A model generated the notes under the pieces. That model worked only from the letters and a program-made list of their open reading frames with translations. It was not told the DNA's origin and did no database searches. The translations under genes were made by a program, and so were the position numbers. From an uncultured Flavonifractor sp. (GTDB taxonomy: Bacteria > Bacillota > Clostridia > Oscillospirales > Oscillospiraceae), in NCBI GenBank assembly GCA_944385625.1, contig CALWXZ010000011.1:1-36722 (forward strand): a stretch of DNA of 36,722 nt, given 5' to 3'. This document shows positions 11,801 through 18,009 of the stretch, piece by piece. The stretch's first letter is position 1, and each line of letters starts with the position of its first letter.

Positions 11801-12996
11801 CTGCCCTCTGCGTTGAGCCGGGTATAGCCGGGGGCGGCGGAGTCCAGGCCCAGGTTGGCGTCCAGGCCCAGGTCGGAGGTCCAGGACAGGGGATTGCCCG
11901 CCAAATCACAGATCAGGCCGGTGACGGTGTAGTCCCCCAGGCTGAGCGGGCTGCCGCTTTTGTCCAGCAGCTGCAACTCATAGGTGCCGGTCATCCAGTC
12001 CTGATTGCGGCTGACGGTGGTGACCAGGTCATCCATACCGGCGGGCACCTGGTAGGCGAATACCAGCTTGGAGCCGGTGAGGCTGCTCAGGCTGGCGGTG
12101 ATGGTCTGGCCGCTGCTCTGGCCGGTGGAGGCGTCGATGAGGGCCAGCTCCAGCTCCAGGTCGTGGGGCTGGCCGTCGGCAAAGCGGATGGGCTCGCTCA
12201 TCTCCAGAGTCAGGTAGGCCGTCTCCCCCTGCCGGAAGGAGGTGCGGCTGGCCTTGTCTCCGTTTTCGTCGCTGACATAGGCGGCATTAAGGGTAGGGAC
12301 AGTCACATCGGAGAGGTAGACATAGGGACTGCGCACCTTGGAGCTGCCACAGGAGCAGTCGGTGCTCCCCATGACAAAGCGCAGCTCCCCCTCTGTCAGG
12401 GAGGACAGGCGGGTGCTGCCGGTGTAGGTACGGGATACCCCGTCCGGGTCGTTTTCGCTGTTTTTCAGGGAGAGGGCCGTCAGGTAGCTGGTGCCCAGGC
12501 TGTCGCTCAAATGGGTGGCGTACTGGATGTTGGCCTGGGCCCGGTCGGTCAGGGAGCCGTGGGTGCCAAAGTGGGCGTGCTTGTCGGCGGTCAGCCCGGC
12601 GCTGACGTTGACGGTGACCTGCTTGGCGGCAATCAGGCTCTGGAGAGTATCCAGGCCGTCCTCCGCAAAATTCCAGCTGTATGTGGCGCTCCAGCTGTTG
12701 TTTTCGCTGTGCATATAGGTGTTGGCCGGGTCCAGCCAGCCGATCTCTCCGCCGCTGACCTGGAGGGCGCTGTAGCTTGTCAATGTGTCAAATGAGTCGT
12801 TGACATACAGCCCGCCGGCGGTCAGCACCTGGGTGCGGATAAAGCTGCTGTCCTCCGCCGCCTGGGCGGGCAGCAGATAGACCCCCGCCACATCCGGGGT
12901 GTATGTGGCTGACGCCGCCCTGGCGGGCAGCGGGCCAATCATAGAGAGGGTCAGACTTGCACACAAAGTCAAACTGAGCCATCTTCTTCGTTTCAT
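5866..12996 (-). CDS. Giant secreted tandem Ig-like domain protein, 2376 aa
   Basis: The ATG at 12996 has GAAAGGA eleven bases upstream and overlaps the preceding gene's stop as ATGA. A signal peptide (MKRRRW, hydrophobic core, cleavage near ARAASA at about 27) predicts export. The body is a long series of beta-sandwich modules marked by recurring D-x-A-G-N turns (near residues 362, 779, 1899, 2092 and 2262), typical of bacterial Ig-like or cadherin-like repeats. Residues about 2202-2275 resemble the DUF5011/HYR-type Ig domain (VTATDNQDD, then YIAADNAGNTATVTRTL). The last 95 residues form another beta-rich module ending EYLFYLYVQG. There is no LPXTG, SLH, choline-binding or transmembrane anchor at the C-terminus. 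A short CSCG motif near residue 215 is the only Cys-rich spot noticed. An adhesion or envelope-scaffold role is inferred from the architecture; the ligand is unknown. Confidence 0.88.
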   Translation of the reverse strand: MKRRRWLSLTLCASLTLSMIGPLPARAASATYTPDVAGVYLLPAQAAEDSSFIRTQVLTAGGLYVNDSFDTLTSYSALQVSGGEIGWLDPANTYMHSENNSWSATYSWNFAEDGLDTLQSLIAAKQVTVNVSAGLTADKHAHFGTHGSLTDRAQANIQYATHLSDSLGTSYLTALSLKNSENDPDGVSRTYTGSTRLSSLTEGELRFVMGSTDCSCGSSKVRSPYVYLSDVTVPTLNAAYVSDENGDKASRTSFRQGETAYLTLEMSEPIRFADGQPHDLELELALIDASTGQSSGQTITASLSSLTGSKLVFAYQVPAGMDDLVTTVSRNQDWMTGTYELQLLDKSGSPLSLGDYTVTGLICDLAGNPLSWTSDLGLDANLGLDSAAPGYTRLNAEGSMIGGYKVGTDGEWPSDITPAATWAGQGDFLRFTLTIDEEIGLWKDGVYSALPAAQAPVEAQLNVKDSEGNPVWVALFQYSYTPDGVNAVRNSTVLTFYQYFFLEEGMTIDESYGVGGRNPVRIVNLRTTDGSQLGDPAGNMLDLSTGDLLPAEKINLDTQGPSITFQEDNIITTPASTSSLYVTLPFTVEDGASGLPPTQALSLDIEVPTSSSIYYCVTTNPDAPNRGDSAYAQVSFQQPTYELPYSQEGQYYLHLYCPSVLGSASPEDGKVPVTVSITCQDYAGSQATATCSTRVSTDTTGPAISLPDTFTVSGAGEISVPFSVSDSSYLKSVTVQWNSDAGQNVLPADYASGSFSGTATLSGLTGSGSATLTVIAVDKAGNSTTQDKTYAYNLDAANQYTLGSDPTVPTGTPHLTLLAPGNLGGSDSEGNPLVTVAVVGDGAGSYNLYTVAGSEAEKDIFAADADATVTDVAADGSAVTLTGYQAGGGWDTAAAYGTLPVAIFTLLESDWEAAIAGSGQVSITSLSTVDSFTMEVLTGSSYAADFGTPQDSSGAEVLAALRSDSSDPVQSLTGLRVPITLTSDRDASFALRDIDYSASYLVLTTNGGEVPDSKLFFQAPAEGATIYYPISVSLYGSRGRYQVVAHLSYLDGTNQTFTSPELYMDDAPAGEFYPLRLEQTITPSSLYGAVMVRQVDMDSGTTQLSLGPTGSKDIHLFFQSFDVYTSKAEDLSTRPATLEVWNETLGDYAVTFNPAALLDGLSVKTAADPSQASNDGLYLLEGENTIRYRAVLPNGNKTAVKTLTITLRTANPTFDVTFTPDGAGGVRMQLTDLSEDAQEALALNGRTLYKSDSLSHLDNSAYTTALTLDSNLGLNLTHEQLREGWTGTNVLLLQDIYGNFTYQYASPSQAVDIEAPRVSIYPDSSATPPEGCYTLEANIYDVYTKGDYSEGLDLSSFTLTFEYSNDTTEIVSLPELVPNTTWIGSGAGYGGVYMIQVTGEQTDGKTANLQLLISGQYPYGSTGTMDVTLSCQDNMGYRCVDQDEYNHMSYQLNCENEKEKPTITVGDETSGLVNVTSDLPVRITSPVPTETAGAFATAHTLPLYTGASTITFEDVFGTVYSQEVNIQPYGGKLTVNLSTTSATAGPVTMTISANSGYSLTSVTTANGVPSSIAGSLATLELAENDTVTIVTNDGSHYQVPVTNIDSGVEPITVAFYDGSGNPITDSSAESVVGPVTAALLCDELLVGETSHIFPIGSAAGASYTFTVSDQVGNTATAIATLPWAVTAAGGGVTPPTDTTAPVYQASLYVQRTGVWNQVNSYDSQIQTGQLSVGSMAGDISNLAGQGVRVAFSIQDDSPVNLIVKGTNTATPGYGDASDSIPGLTISTSTVTWTGSAASAPVYVYLVDASGNAPSPLALTFPAVDNVAPTATVSYEVDNTDPDSQAIRAYLVPDGSSDFTVLDTAALTLDEDTNSQHNGQYYYTFTANGAYIFRFSDEAGNVGSVTATVRTLNNSELTVTAKQWIVQGRPYTSETAWTDAQSSIHSNAPVTVILTANLALESVTLPAEVTGVTWTFSANQAILNYSGNCAALEGIILTAKNGKSAAVSLPAVSCIDTTAPGFHSIRLGSYNGITLSPDAEGIYQVDASGRENAYIVFNAQEDTAVNNTGSFSRSPSQAFTKNGLYTLTFMDRAGNSTQVSLNITGLPEDLALSFSRSSDGSDPVADPSALNLSGGDTIYIRANQDVKVYWGVDLTGTSVTGSSWTPIQLPAVQGLVTLKAVSSATGETAYAYFYADLPDGVAPVITLPSRTVYGTVGAQDLALLEEGVTATDNQDDAVTFTVDDSAVNWIAAGSYTITYIAADNAGNTATVTRTLVLTSQGLITLKVNGQTVQPGSTATLSKGTAELALAGADAPVYLSLKPGYKTIAQMKLGAQVLLANANYTAPLEVNLTSSGFHTLYLRAQDRTEYLFYLYVQG

Positions 12997-13388
12997 CCTT
13001 CTATTCGTCCTTTCTCACACTGCTTCCGCTGGTCGAGCCAGCGGCATAGTCCTTCCCATAGTGCCTCTTCGGTCAGCTCCCCTTTCACAAAATAATCCAC
13101 CTTCAGCCGGTAGGCCTGGAGGGAAAAATCCAGGTCACAGTTCCAGATGATGGCGCAGTCCGGGCTGAGATGGCGAAGGTGTTCGGCGGCATTCAGGCCC
13201 GCCACGCCGTCCATGGCCAGCACCACGCCGTCAGGCGGCGAGGCGCGCATTGCATAGTAAAAGGGCTCCAGCTCGTCGGGCGTGTCCAGCTGTGGGAAAT
13301 AGCCCATCCGGGCCAGATGGGCCGCCACCTGCCGCCGCAGGCGGGTGCGCAGGAGGGGGGATTGGGCCAATACGGCGATTCGGTACAT
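12993..13388 (-). CDS. Degenerate response-regulator receiver-like protein (pseudo-receiver), 131 aa
   Basis: The start chosen is the ATG at 13388, with GGAGG six bases upstream; the frame extends further 5' but the earlier ATGs lack a ribosome site. Aligned by eye to the LytTR regulator encoded next door, it has the same receiver plan (RIAV start, GLNAAEHLR helix, YFVK near residue 102). The phosphorylation residues are missing: the acidic pair is Ala8-Gln9, the phospho-acceptor Asp is Ala58, and the switch Thr is Asn83; only Lys102 is kept. It has no output domain, only a short charged tail. Its stop overlaps the giant protein's start (ATGA), so translation is probably coupled. A phosphorylation-independent protein-interaction or regulatory role is inferred; homology to receivers is likely but not proven here. 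Confidence 0.72.
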   Translation of the reverse strand: MYRIAVLAQSPLLRTRLRRQVAAHLARMGYFPQLDTPDELEPFYYAMRASPPDGVVLAMDGVAGLNAAEHLRHLSPDCAIIWNCDLDFSLQAYRLKVDYFVKGELTEEALWEGLCRWLDQRKQCEKGRIEG

Positions 13389-13449
13389 AACATACCTCCA
13401 GTTCTTCATCAGGAGGGGTACTCCCTGGATGATGTTAGCTGTCAGGGAA

Positions 13450-13478
13450 AGGGTATCAAGCCGCGGCCGCAGGGTCAA
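13450..13478 (-). promoter_or_regulatory. Candidate promoter of the pseudo-receiver/giant-protein operon
   Basis: On the minus strand TTGACC (13478-13473) and TACCCT (13455-13450) are separated by 17 bp. The -35 is good and the -10 poor, so it may need an activator. An alternative TTGATA-17-AACATC lies about 20 bp closer to the gene. Confidence 0.3.
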
Positions 13479-13495
13479 GGAGCCCGGCACGAGTT

Positions 13496-13540
13496 GCAGG
13501 TTTACGGCTTAAATGGTATCTCTGTGGGGCAGGTTTATGG
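13496..13540 (+). promoter_or_regulatory. 12-bp direct repeat pair, candidate LytTR regulator binding site
   Basis: GCAGGTTTACGG (13496-13507) and GCAGGTTTATGG (13529-13540) differ at one base and start 33 bp apart, about three helical turns. The second copy abuts the -10 of the response regulator. LytTR-family regulators are known to bind paired direct repeats on one DNA face. The match to the general LytTR consensus is only partial (GTT core). The position between two divergent transcription units suggests a role in controlling both. Confidence 0.45.
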
Positions 13541-13546
13541 TAAAAT
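13538..13546 (+). promoter_or_regulatory. Extended -10 promoter of the LytTR two-component operon
   Basis: TGG-TAAAAT forms an extended -10 element with no recognisable -35 at the usual distance (ATCTCT at 13518-13523). This suits an activator-dependent or extended -10 promoter, 29 bp upstream of the ATG at 13576. Confidence 0.45.
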
Positions 13547-13575
13547 AAAAGAGAAATATGGGAGGGGAGAGTACC

Positions 13576-14301
13576 ATGCGGATCGCGGTGGTGGATGACA
13601 ATCGGAACGAGCGAAGCGAACTGGCAGGCTGGGTACAAAACGCCCTGGCGCGCCGGTGCTGGCCGGCGGAGTGCCTGGAGTTTGATGACGGAGGGGACTT
13701 TCTGGAGGTCGCCGGGCAGCAGCCCTTCGATCTGGCCTTTCTGGACATCTATATGGACAGGATGGACGGTATGACGGCAGCCAAGACGCTGCGCACCTTT
13801 GACAAGGACTGCATCCTGGTGTTCACCACCACCTCCACCGATCACGCCCTGGACAGCTACCGGGTGCGGGCCATGCAGTATCTGGTAAAACCCTACCAGC
13901 AGGAGGATGTGGAGCAGCTCTTTGAGGAGATCTCCCAGCGCCTGCCGGCACCAGAACCCGTGCTGGAACTCAAAGTGGGGCGGCAACCGGTGCGCCTGCC
14001 TCTGGGGGAGCTGCTGTGGGCGGAGCATTTTCAGCACCAGATCCACATCCACACTCGGAGTGGGGGGAAGATCGCGGCCCGCATGACGTTTGGGGAGTTT
14101 GCCGGGCTGCTTAGCAAGGAAGGACGGATTCTGGTGTGCGGCCGGGGGGTGCTGGTCAATCTGACCCACGTCAAGGACTTCGACGGCTCCCGCTTTCTGC
14201 TGGACAACGGGGCATATGTCCCGGTGAGCCGCAGTGCGGTGGACGCCGCCCGGCGGGCCTTTGGCGAATATCTGTTTGGGCGGAGGCGAATGGAGCAATG
14301 A
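13576..14301 (+). CDS. LytTR-family response regulator (AgrA/LytR type), 241 aa
   Basis: This is the cytoplasmic DNA-binding half of a two-component system. The start at 13576 (MRIAVVDDN) is preferred over an in-frame ATG at 13558 because GGAGGGGAG lies just before it and the receiver begins there. Residues 1-120 are a CheY-like receiver with acidic pair Asp7-Asp8, phospho-acceptor Asp57 (FLDIYM) and Lys105 (YLVKPY). Residues about 135-240 form a LytTR DNA-binding domain (GGKIAARMTFGEF, then HVKDFDG and VPVSRS), a family that binds direct repeats. The stop overlaps the kinase start as ATGA, so the two are coupled. Divergent orientation from the giant surface-protein operon suggests, without proof, that those proteins are its targets. 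Confidence 0.95.
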   Translation: MRIAVVDDNRNERSELAGWVQNALARRCWPAECLEFDDGGDFLEVAGQQPFDLAFLDIYMDRMDGMTAAKTLRTFDKDCILVFTTTSTDHALDSYRVRAMQYLVKPYQQEDVEQLFEEISQRLPAPEPVLELKVGRQPVRLPLGELLWAEHFQHQIHIHTRSGGKIAARMTFGEFAGLLSKEGRILVCGRGVLVNLTHVKDFDGSRFLLDNGAYVPVSRSAVDAARRAFGEYLFGRRRMEQ

Positions 14302-15620
14302 TGGATTGGATACGGCCCATCCTGGAACTGGCCGTGGTGATTCCGGCGGCTGTGCTCTGCCTGCTCCCCATGGGAGGGCACCTGCGGAAGGGCGGGAAAA
14401 GACTGATTATTCTGGGCATCCCCGGTCTGGCGCTGTGGGCGGTTTTGGGTGGTCTGCTGTGTTACGCCAGGGGGTGGGATGCAAATATGCTTTTGCCCGT
14501 GTCCCTCATCCTGTTTGCGGTGGCACTTCTGGCGGTGGTTGACCTGCCCTTCTGGAAGACCATCAGCGTTTTCCTGGGGGTGTGTGGGGTGTTTTCCTGC
14601 CTGACCAATCTGGCCACCGCCGCCGATGCGGTGCTGTCGCCCCACAATACCGGTCCCTGGTTCGTACCGGCCGGCGGCGTGATTTTCAATCTGCTGTGCT
14701 GGGGCTTTGTGGCCCTGGCCGCCTACCCCAGTACCCATGCCATCCGCCGGTTTCTCTTTGAGCTTGAGATGCCGGGCACCTGGTATGTGTTCTGGATACT
14801 CCCCACCTCGTTTACCGTGCTAAATATTTTTATCCTGCCTCGGGATTACCAGACCCTGTATGCCGGCCGTATGCGGTTGCTCTATCCCCTAATTGTGGGG
14901 ATTCTGCTGGGATTGCTGATCCTGTGTTATCTGATGTTTTACCTCATGGCGCGGAGGCTGGGGGAGAATATGCGCCTGCATCAGCAAAATCAGTTTCTTC
15001 AGATGCAGACCGCCCAGTATGAGACGCTGCAAAACGCCATTTCCGAGACCAGACAGGCCCGGCACGACCTGCGCCACCACTTTACCGCCATTGACGCGCT
15101 GATCCGGCGCCAGGCGTGGGAGCAGCTGTGGGCCTATGTGGAGAAGGCTGCCGAGCGCATCCCCAATTCGGAGCTGAATCTCTGCGACAACCCGGTGGTG
15201 GACGGGGTGGCGGGACACTACGCCGTCCAGTTCCGCCGGGAGGAGATCCCCTTCCAATGTGTGCTCGATTTGCCCCGGAGGCTGCCCGCTTCCGATATGG
15301 ACGTGTGCGTGGTACTCTCCAATCTGCTGGAAAACGCTCTGGAGGCCAGCCTGCGCCTGCCGCCGGACAGACGGCAGGTGCGGGTCCATGGGGAGGTCTA
15401 CGGGGAGACGCTGGTGCTGCTGGAGGTGGAAAACACCTATGCCGGAGAAATTATGGAGGAGAACGGGGCGTTTCGCTCCACCAAGCGCCGGGGCATGGGA
15501 GTTGGAATCCAGTCTGTGGGCCGCATTGCGGAAAGAAACGGCGGATATTGCCACTTTCAGTATGGCGAAGGGCGGTTCTGCGCCCAGGTGATGCTGCGGG
15601 GCGGGCCGGTGGAAGGATAG
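14298..15620 (+). CDS. Sensor histidine kinase, GHKL domain, AgrC/HPK10-like, 440 aa
   Basis: This is a membrane sensor that would phosphorylate the LytTR regulator encoded directly upstream. Residues 1-220 contain about six hydrophobic helices without a large extracellular loop, as in peptide-sensing AgrC-type kinases. A dimerisation helix follows, with the phospho-acceptor His256 in RQARHDLRHH. The ATP-binding domain has an N-box (SNLLENALEA, Asn346) and a G-box (RRGMGVGIQSVGRI, residues 397-410), the shortened GHKL/HATPase_c_5 form. The ATG at 14298 overlaps the regulator's stop (ATGA). The next codon, ATG 14301, has better spacing (5 bases) from GGAG and could be the true start; the proteins differ by one Met. 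No cyclic-peptide precursor or AgrB-like processing gene is seen nearby, so the signal is unknown. Confidence 0.93.
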   Translation: MMDWIRPILELAVVIPAAVLCLLPMGGHLRKGGKRLIILGIPGLALWAVLGGLLCYARGWDANMLLPVSLILFAVALLAVVDLPFWKTISVFLGVCGVFSCLTNLATAADAVLSPHNTGPWFVPAGGVIFNLLCWGFVALAAYPSTHAIRRFLFELEMPGTWYVFWILPTSFTVLNIFILPRDYQTLYAGRMRLLYPLIVGILLGLLILCYLMFYLMARRLGENMRLHQQNQFLQMQTAQYETLQNAISETRQARHDLRHHFTAIDALIRRQAWEQLWAYVEKAAERIPNSELNLCDNPVVDGVAGHYAVQFRREEIPFQCVLDLPRRLPASDMDVCVVLSNLLENALEASLRLPPDRRQVRVHGEVYGETLVLLEVENTYAGEIMEENGAFRSTKRRGMGVGIQSVGRIAERNGGYCHFQYGEGRFCAQVMLRGGPVEG

Positions 15621-15685
15621 GGGAGCGCCTGGGGAATGTTGCCGGGGAAAAGACCGAGAAAGCGGATGAAACAGCTTTTGCAATG

Positions 15686-15694
15686 TGATATAAT
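15686..15694 (+). promoter_or_regulatory. Extended -10 promoter of the alpha-galactosidase gene
   Basis: TGA-TATAAT is a perfect extended -10 with no clear -35. It sits 66 bp past the kinase stop and about 88 bp before the alpha-galactosidase ATG, giving that gene its own start of transcription. Confidence 0.55.
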
Positions 15695-15781
15695 AGGCTG
15701 CGTTCAGCAGGGCGGATATGGGGCCGCCGCAGCGCCCCGATCTATGCCGTGCGCTACTCTTTCTGACAAAGGATGAATGGT

Positions 15782-17962
15782 ATGATTCAATATGATCCTC
15801 ACCGCCGCACCCTTACGCTGCACACCAGACGCACCAGCTATCAGATGAAGATCGATCCCACCGGCGTGCTGCTTCATACCTATTACGGTGAAAAACTGCG
15901 CGGCGGGGACCTCTCCCGGTTGATTTGCCCCGAGGACCGGGGCTTCTCTCCCAATCCGGACGAGGTGGGGAAAAACCGCACCTGGTCCCTGGATACCCAG
16001 CCCCAGGAGTACGCCTCCAGCGGCGTGGGGGATTTCCGGCTGCCCGCCCTGGAGGCGGATCTGGCCGACGGCAGCCACATTGTGGACCTGCGCTATGTCC
16101 GCCACACCGCCGCCGACGGCAAGTACGCTCTGGAGGGACTGCCCGCCTTCTATGATGAGGACGTCACCGCCCAGACCTTGACGGTAGAACTTCAGGACAA
16201 GTGCAGCGGCTTGACAGTGGAGCTGCTGTACGGCGTTTTGGAGGAGTATGATATGATTACCCGGGCGGTCCGGGTGCGCAATGAGGGGACCGCCCCTGTC
16301 CGGCTGACCCGGGTGGCCTCCGCCTGCCTGGATTTCCCGGTGGGGAATCACGATTTTATTACCCTGGGCGGGGCCTACGCCCGGGAGCGGGAGCCGGTGC
16401 GGGCTCCCCTGACCCAGGGCGTACACACCGCCGGCAGCATCCGGGGTGCCTCCAGCCACCAGCAGAATCCCTTCCTGGTGCTGTGCGACGGGGACACCAC
16501 CGAGGATACCGGCCGCTGCTGGGCCATGGCCCTGGTGTACTCCGGCAATTTCCTGGCCTCGGTGGAGCACACCCAGTTCCATGAGACCCGTCTGACCATG
16601 GGTATCCACCCCTTCCACTTCTGCTGGCAGCTGGCGCCGGGCGAGACCTTTACGGCGCCTGAGGCCGCCATGGTGTTCTCCCGGCAGGGCCTGGGCCACA
16701 TGAGTCGGCTGTTTCACCGGGCCATCCGCCTCAATTTGTGCCGGGGCCCCTGGAAGAATACCCGCCGCCCAATCCTCATCAACAACTGGGAGGCCACCCT
16801 CTTTAACTTCGACGCGGACAAGATCTACTCCATCGCCCAGGCGGCCAGCAAGGTGGGGGTGGAGATGATGGTCATGGACGACGGCTGGTTCGGCCAGCGC
16901 AACGACGATTTCGGAGGTCTGGGGGACTGGAACGTCAACCAGGAGAAGCTGCCCGGCGGACTGGCCCCGCTGGCCGAGCGCATCAAGGGCCTGGGCATGA
17001 AGTTCGGCATCTGGGTGGAGCCGGAGATGGTCAATGAAAACTCCGACCTCTACCGGACCCACCCCGACTGGGCCCTGCGGGCACCCGGCCGGCCCGTGAC
17101 CAGGGGCCGGTACCAGCTGGTGCTGGATCTCAGCCGGGCCGAGGTGCGGCAGTATATTCTGGACAACCTGCGGGCCATGCTCAAAAGCGCCGATATCTCC
17201 TACGTGAAGTGGGATATGAACCGCAGCCTCACCGACGTGTGGAGCGCCGGTCTGCCTGAAGAGCGCCAGGGCGAGGTGTACCACCGCTATGTGCTGGGTG
17301 TCTATGAGATCCTGGAGGCCCTCCATCAGGAGTTCCCTCAGCTGCTTATTGAGGGCTGCTCCGGCGGCGGCGGCCGGTTTGACTGCGGGATGCTCTACTA
17401 CACCCCCCAGATCTGGTGCTCCGACAACACCGACGCCATGGACCGGCTGCGCATCCAGTACGGCACCTCCTACTGCTATCCCTGCTGTACCATGGGCGCC
17501 CATGTGTCCGCCGTGCCCAACGGCCTGACCCACCGATCCACCCCCCTTCATACCCGGGGCGTGGTGGCGGCGGCCGGTACCTTCGGCTATGAGCTGGATC
17601 TCAACGAGTTGACCCAGGGGGAGCTGGAGGAGGTGGCCGCCCAGATAACCGCCTTCCGGTCCTATTGGGATGTGGTGATGCGGGGGGACTATTACCGCCT
17701 CACCGATCCCTTCCGGCATGAGAGTTTCTGCGCCTGGATGCACGTATCCCGTGACCGGACCCGGGCGGTGGTCAGCGTGGTCCAGACCCAGCGCCATGCC
17801 AATCCGGTGCGGCCCCTGCTGCGGATGAAGGGACTGGACCCGGACAAGGACTATCTGGTGGAGGGCGAGGTGTACGGCGGCGACGAGCTGATGTACGCGG
17901 GGCTGGCCCTTCCCTTCCTGGACGAGTGTCAGGCGGTACAGTATCAGATCAAATCGGTATAA
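15782..17962 (+). CDS. aga: Alpha-galactosidase, glycoside hydrolase family 36, 726 aa
   Basis: This enzyme hydrolyses terminal alpha-1,6-galactose from raffinose, stachyose and melibiose; no signal peptide is present, so it acts in the cytoplasm. Length matches bacterial GH36 tetrameric enzymes (about 730). The start at ATG 15782 (MIQYDPHRR) is preferred: AAAGG lies nine bases upstream, whereas the ATG at 15773 directly abuts it. An N-terminal beta-supersandwich (to about 320) precedes a TIM barrel containing MVMDDGWFG (364-371) and FGIWVEPEM (408-416). The nucleophile is Asp478 (YVKWDMNR) and the acid/base Asp548 (WCSDNTDA), the numbering known from Geobacillus AgaA/AgaB. It is transcribed toward the sucrose operon and ends at a shared terminator. 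With the neighbouring sucrase it would complete raffinose breakdown. Confidence 0.95.
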   Translation: MIQYDPHRRTLTLHTRRTSYQMKIDPTGVLLHTYYGEKLRGGDLSRLICPEDRGFSPNPDEVGKNRTWSLDTQPQEYASSGVGDFRLPALEADLADGSHIVDLRYVRHTAADGKYALEGLPAFYDEDVTAQTLTVELQDKCSGLTVELLYGVLEEYDMITRAVRVRNEGTAPVRLTRVASACLDFPVGNHDFITLGGAYAREREPVRAPLTQGVHTAGSIRGASSHQQNPFLVLCDGDTTEDTGRCWAMALVYSGNFLASVEHTQFHETRLTMGIHPFHFCWQLAPGETFTAPEAAMVFSRQGLGHMSRLFHRAIRLNLCRGPWKNTRRPILINNWEATLFNFDADKIYSIAQAASKVGVEMMVMDDGWFGQRNDDFGGLGDWNVNQEKLPGGLAPLAERIKGLGMKFGIWVEPEMVNENSDLYRTHPDWALRAPGRPVTRGRYQLVLDLSRAEVRQYILDNLRAMLKSADISYVKWDMNRSLTDVWSAGLPEERQGEVYHRYVLGVYEILEALHQEFPQLLIEGCSGGGGRFDCGMLYYTPQIWCSDNTDAMDRLRIQYGTSYCYPCCTMGAHVSAVPNGLTHRSTPLHTRGVVAAAGTFGYELDLNELTQGELEEVAAQITAFRSYWDVVMRGDYYRLTDPFRHESFCAWMHVSRDRTRAVVSVVQTQRHANPVRPLLRMKGLDPDKDYLVEGEVYGGDELMYAGLALPFLDECQAVQYQIKSV

Positions 17963-18003
17963 AAAATCGGATCTGCTGCACAACGCAGCAGATCCGATTT
18001 TTT
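17961..18003. terminator. Bidirectional rho-independent terminator
   Basis: A perfect 19-bp inverted repeat (arms 17961-17979 and 17985-18003, 5-base loop) has A6 at one foot and T6 at the other, so it works on both strands. It separates the convergent alpha-galactosidase and GH13 genes. Confidence 0.93.
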
Positions 18004-18009
18004 CATTGA

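Noticed and set aside
13389-13490. N-terminal extension of the pseudo-receiver to an ATG at 13490
   Set aside because: The upstream ATGs have no ribosome site and the extension does not fit a receiver. ATG 13388 has GGAGG at good spacing.
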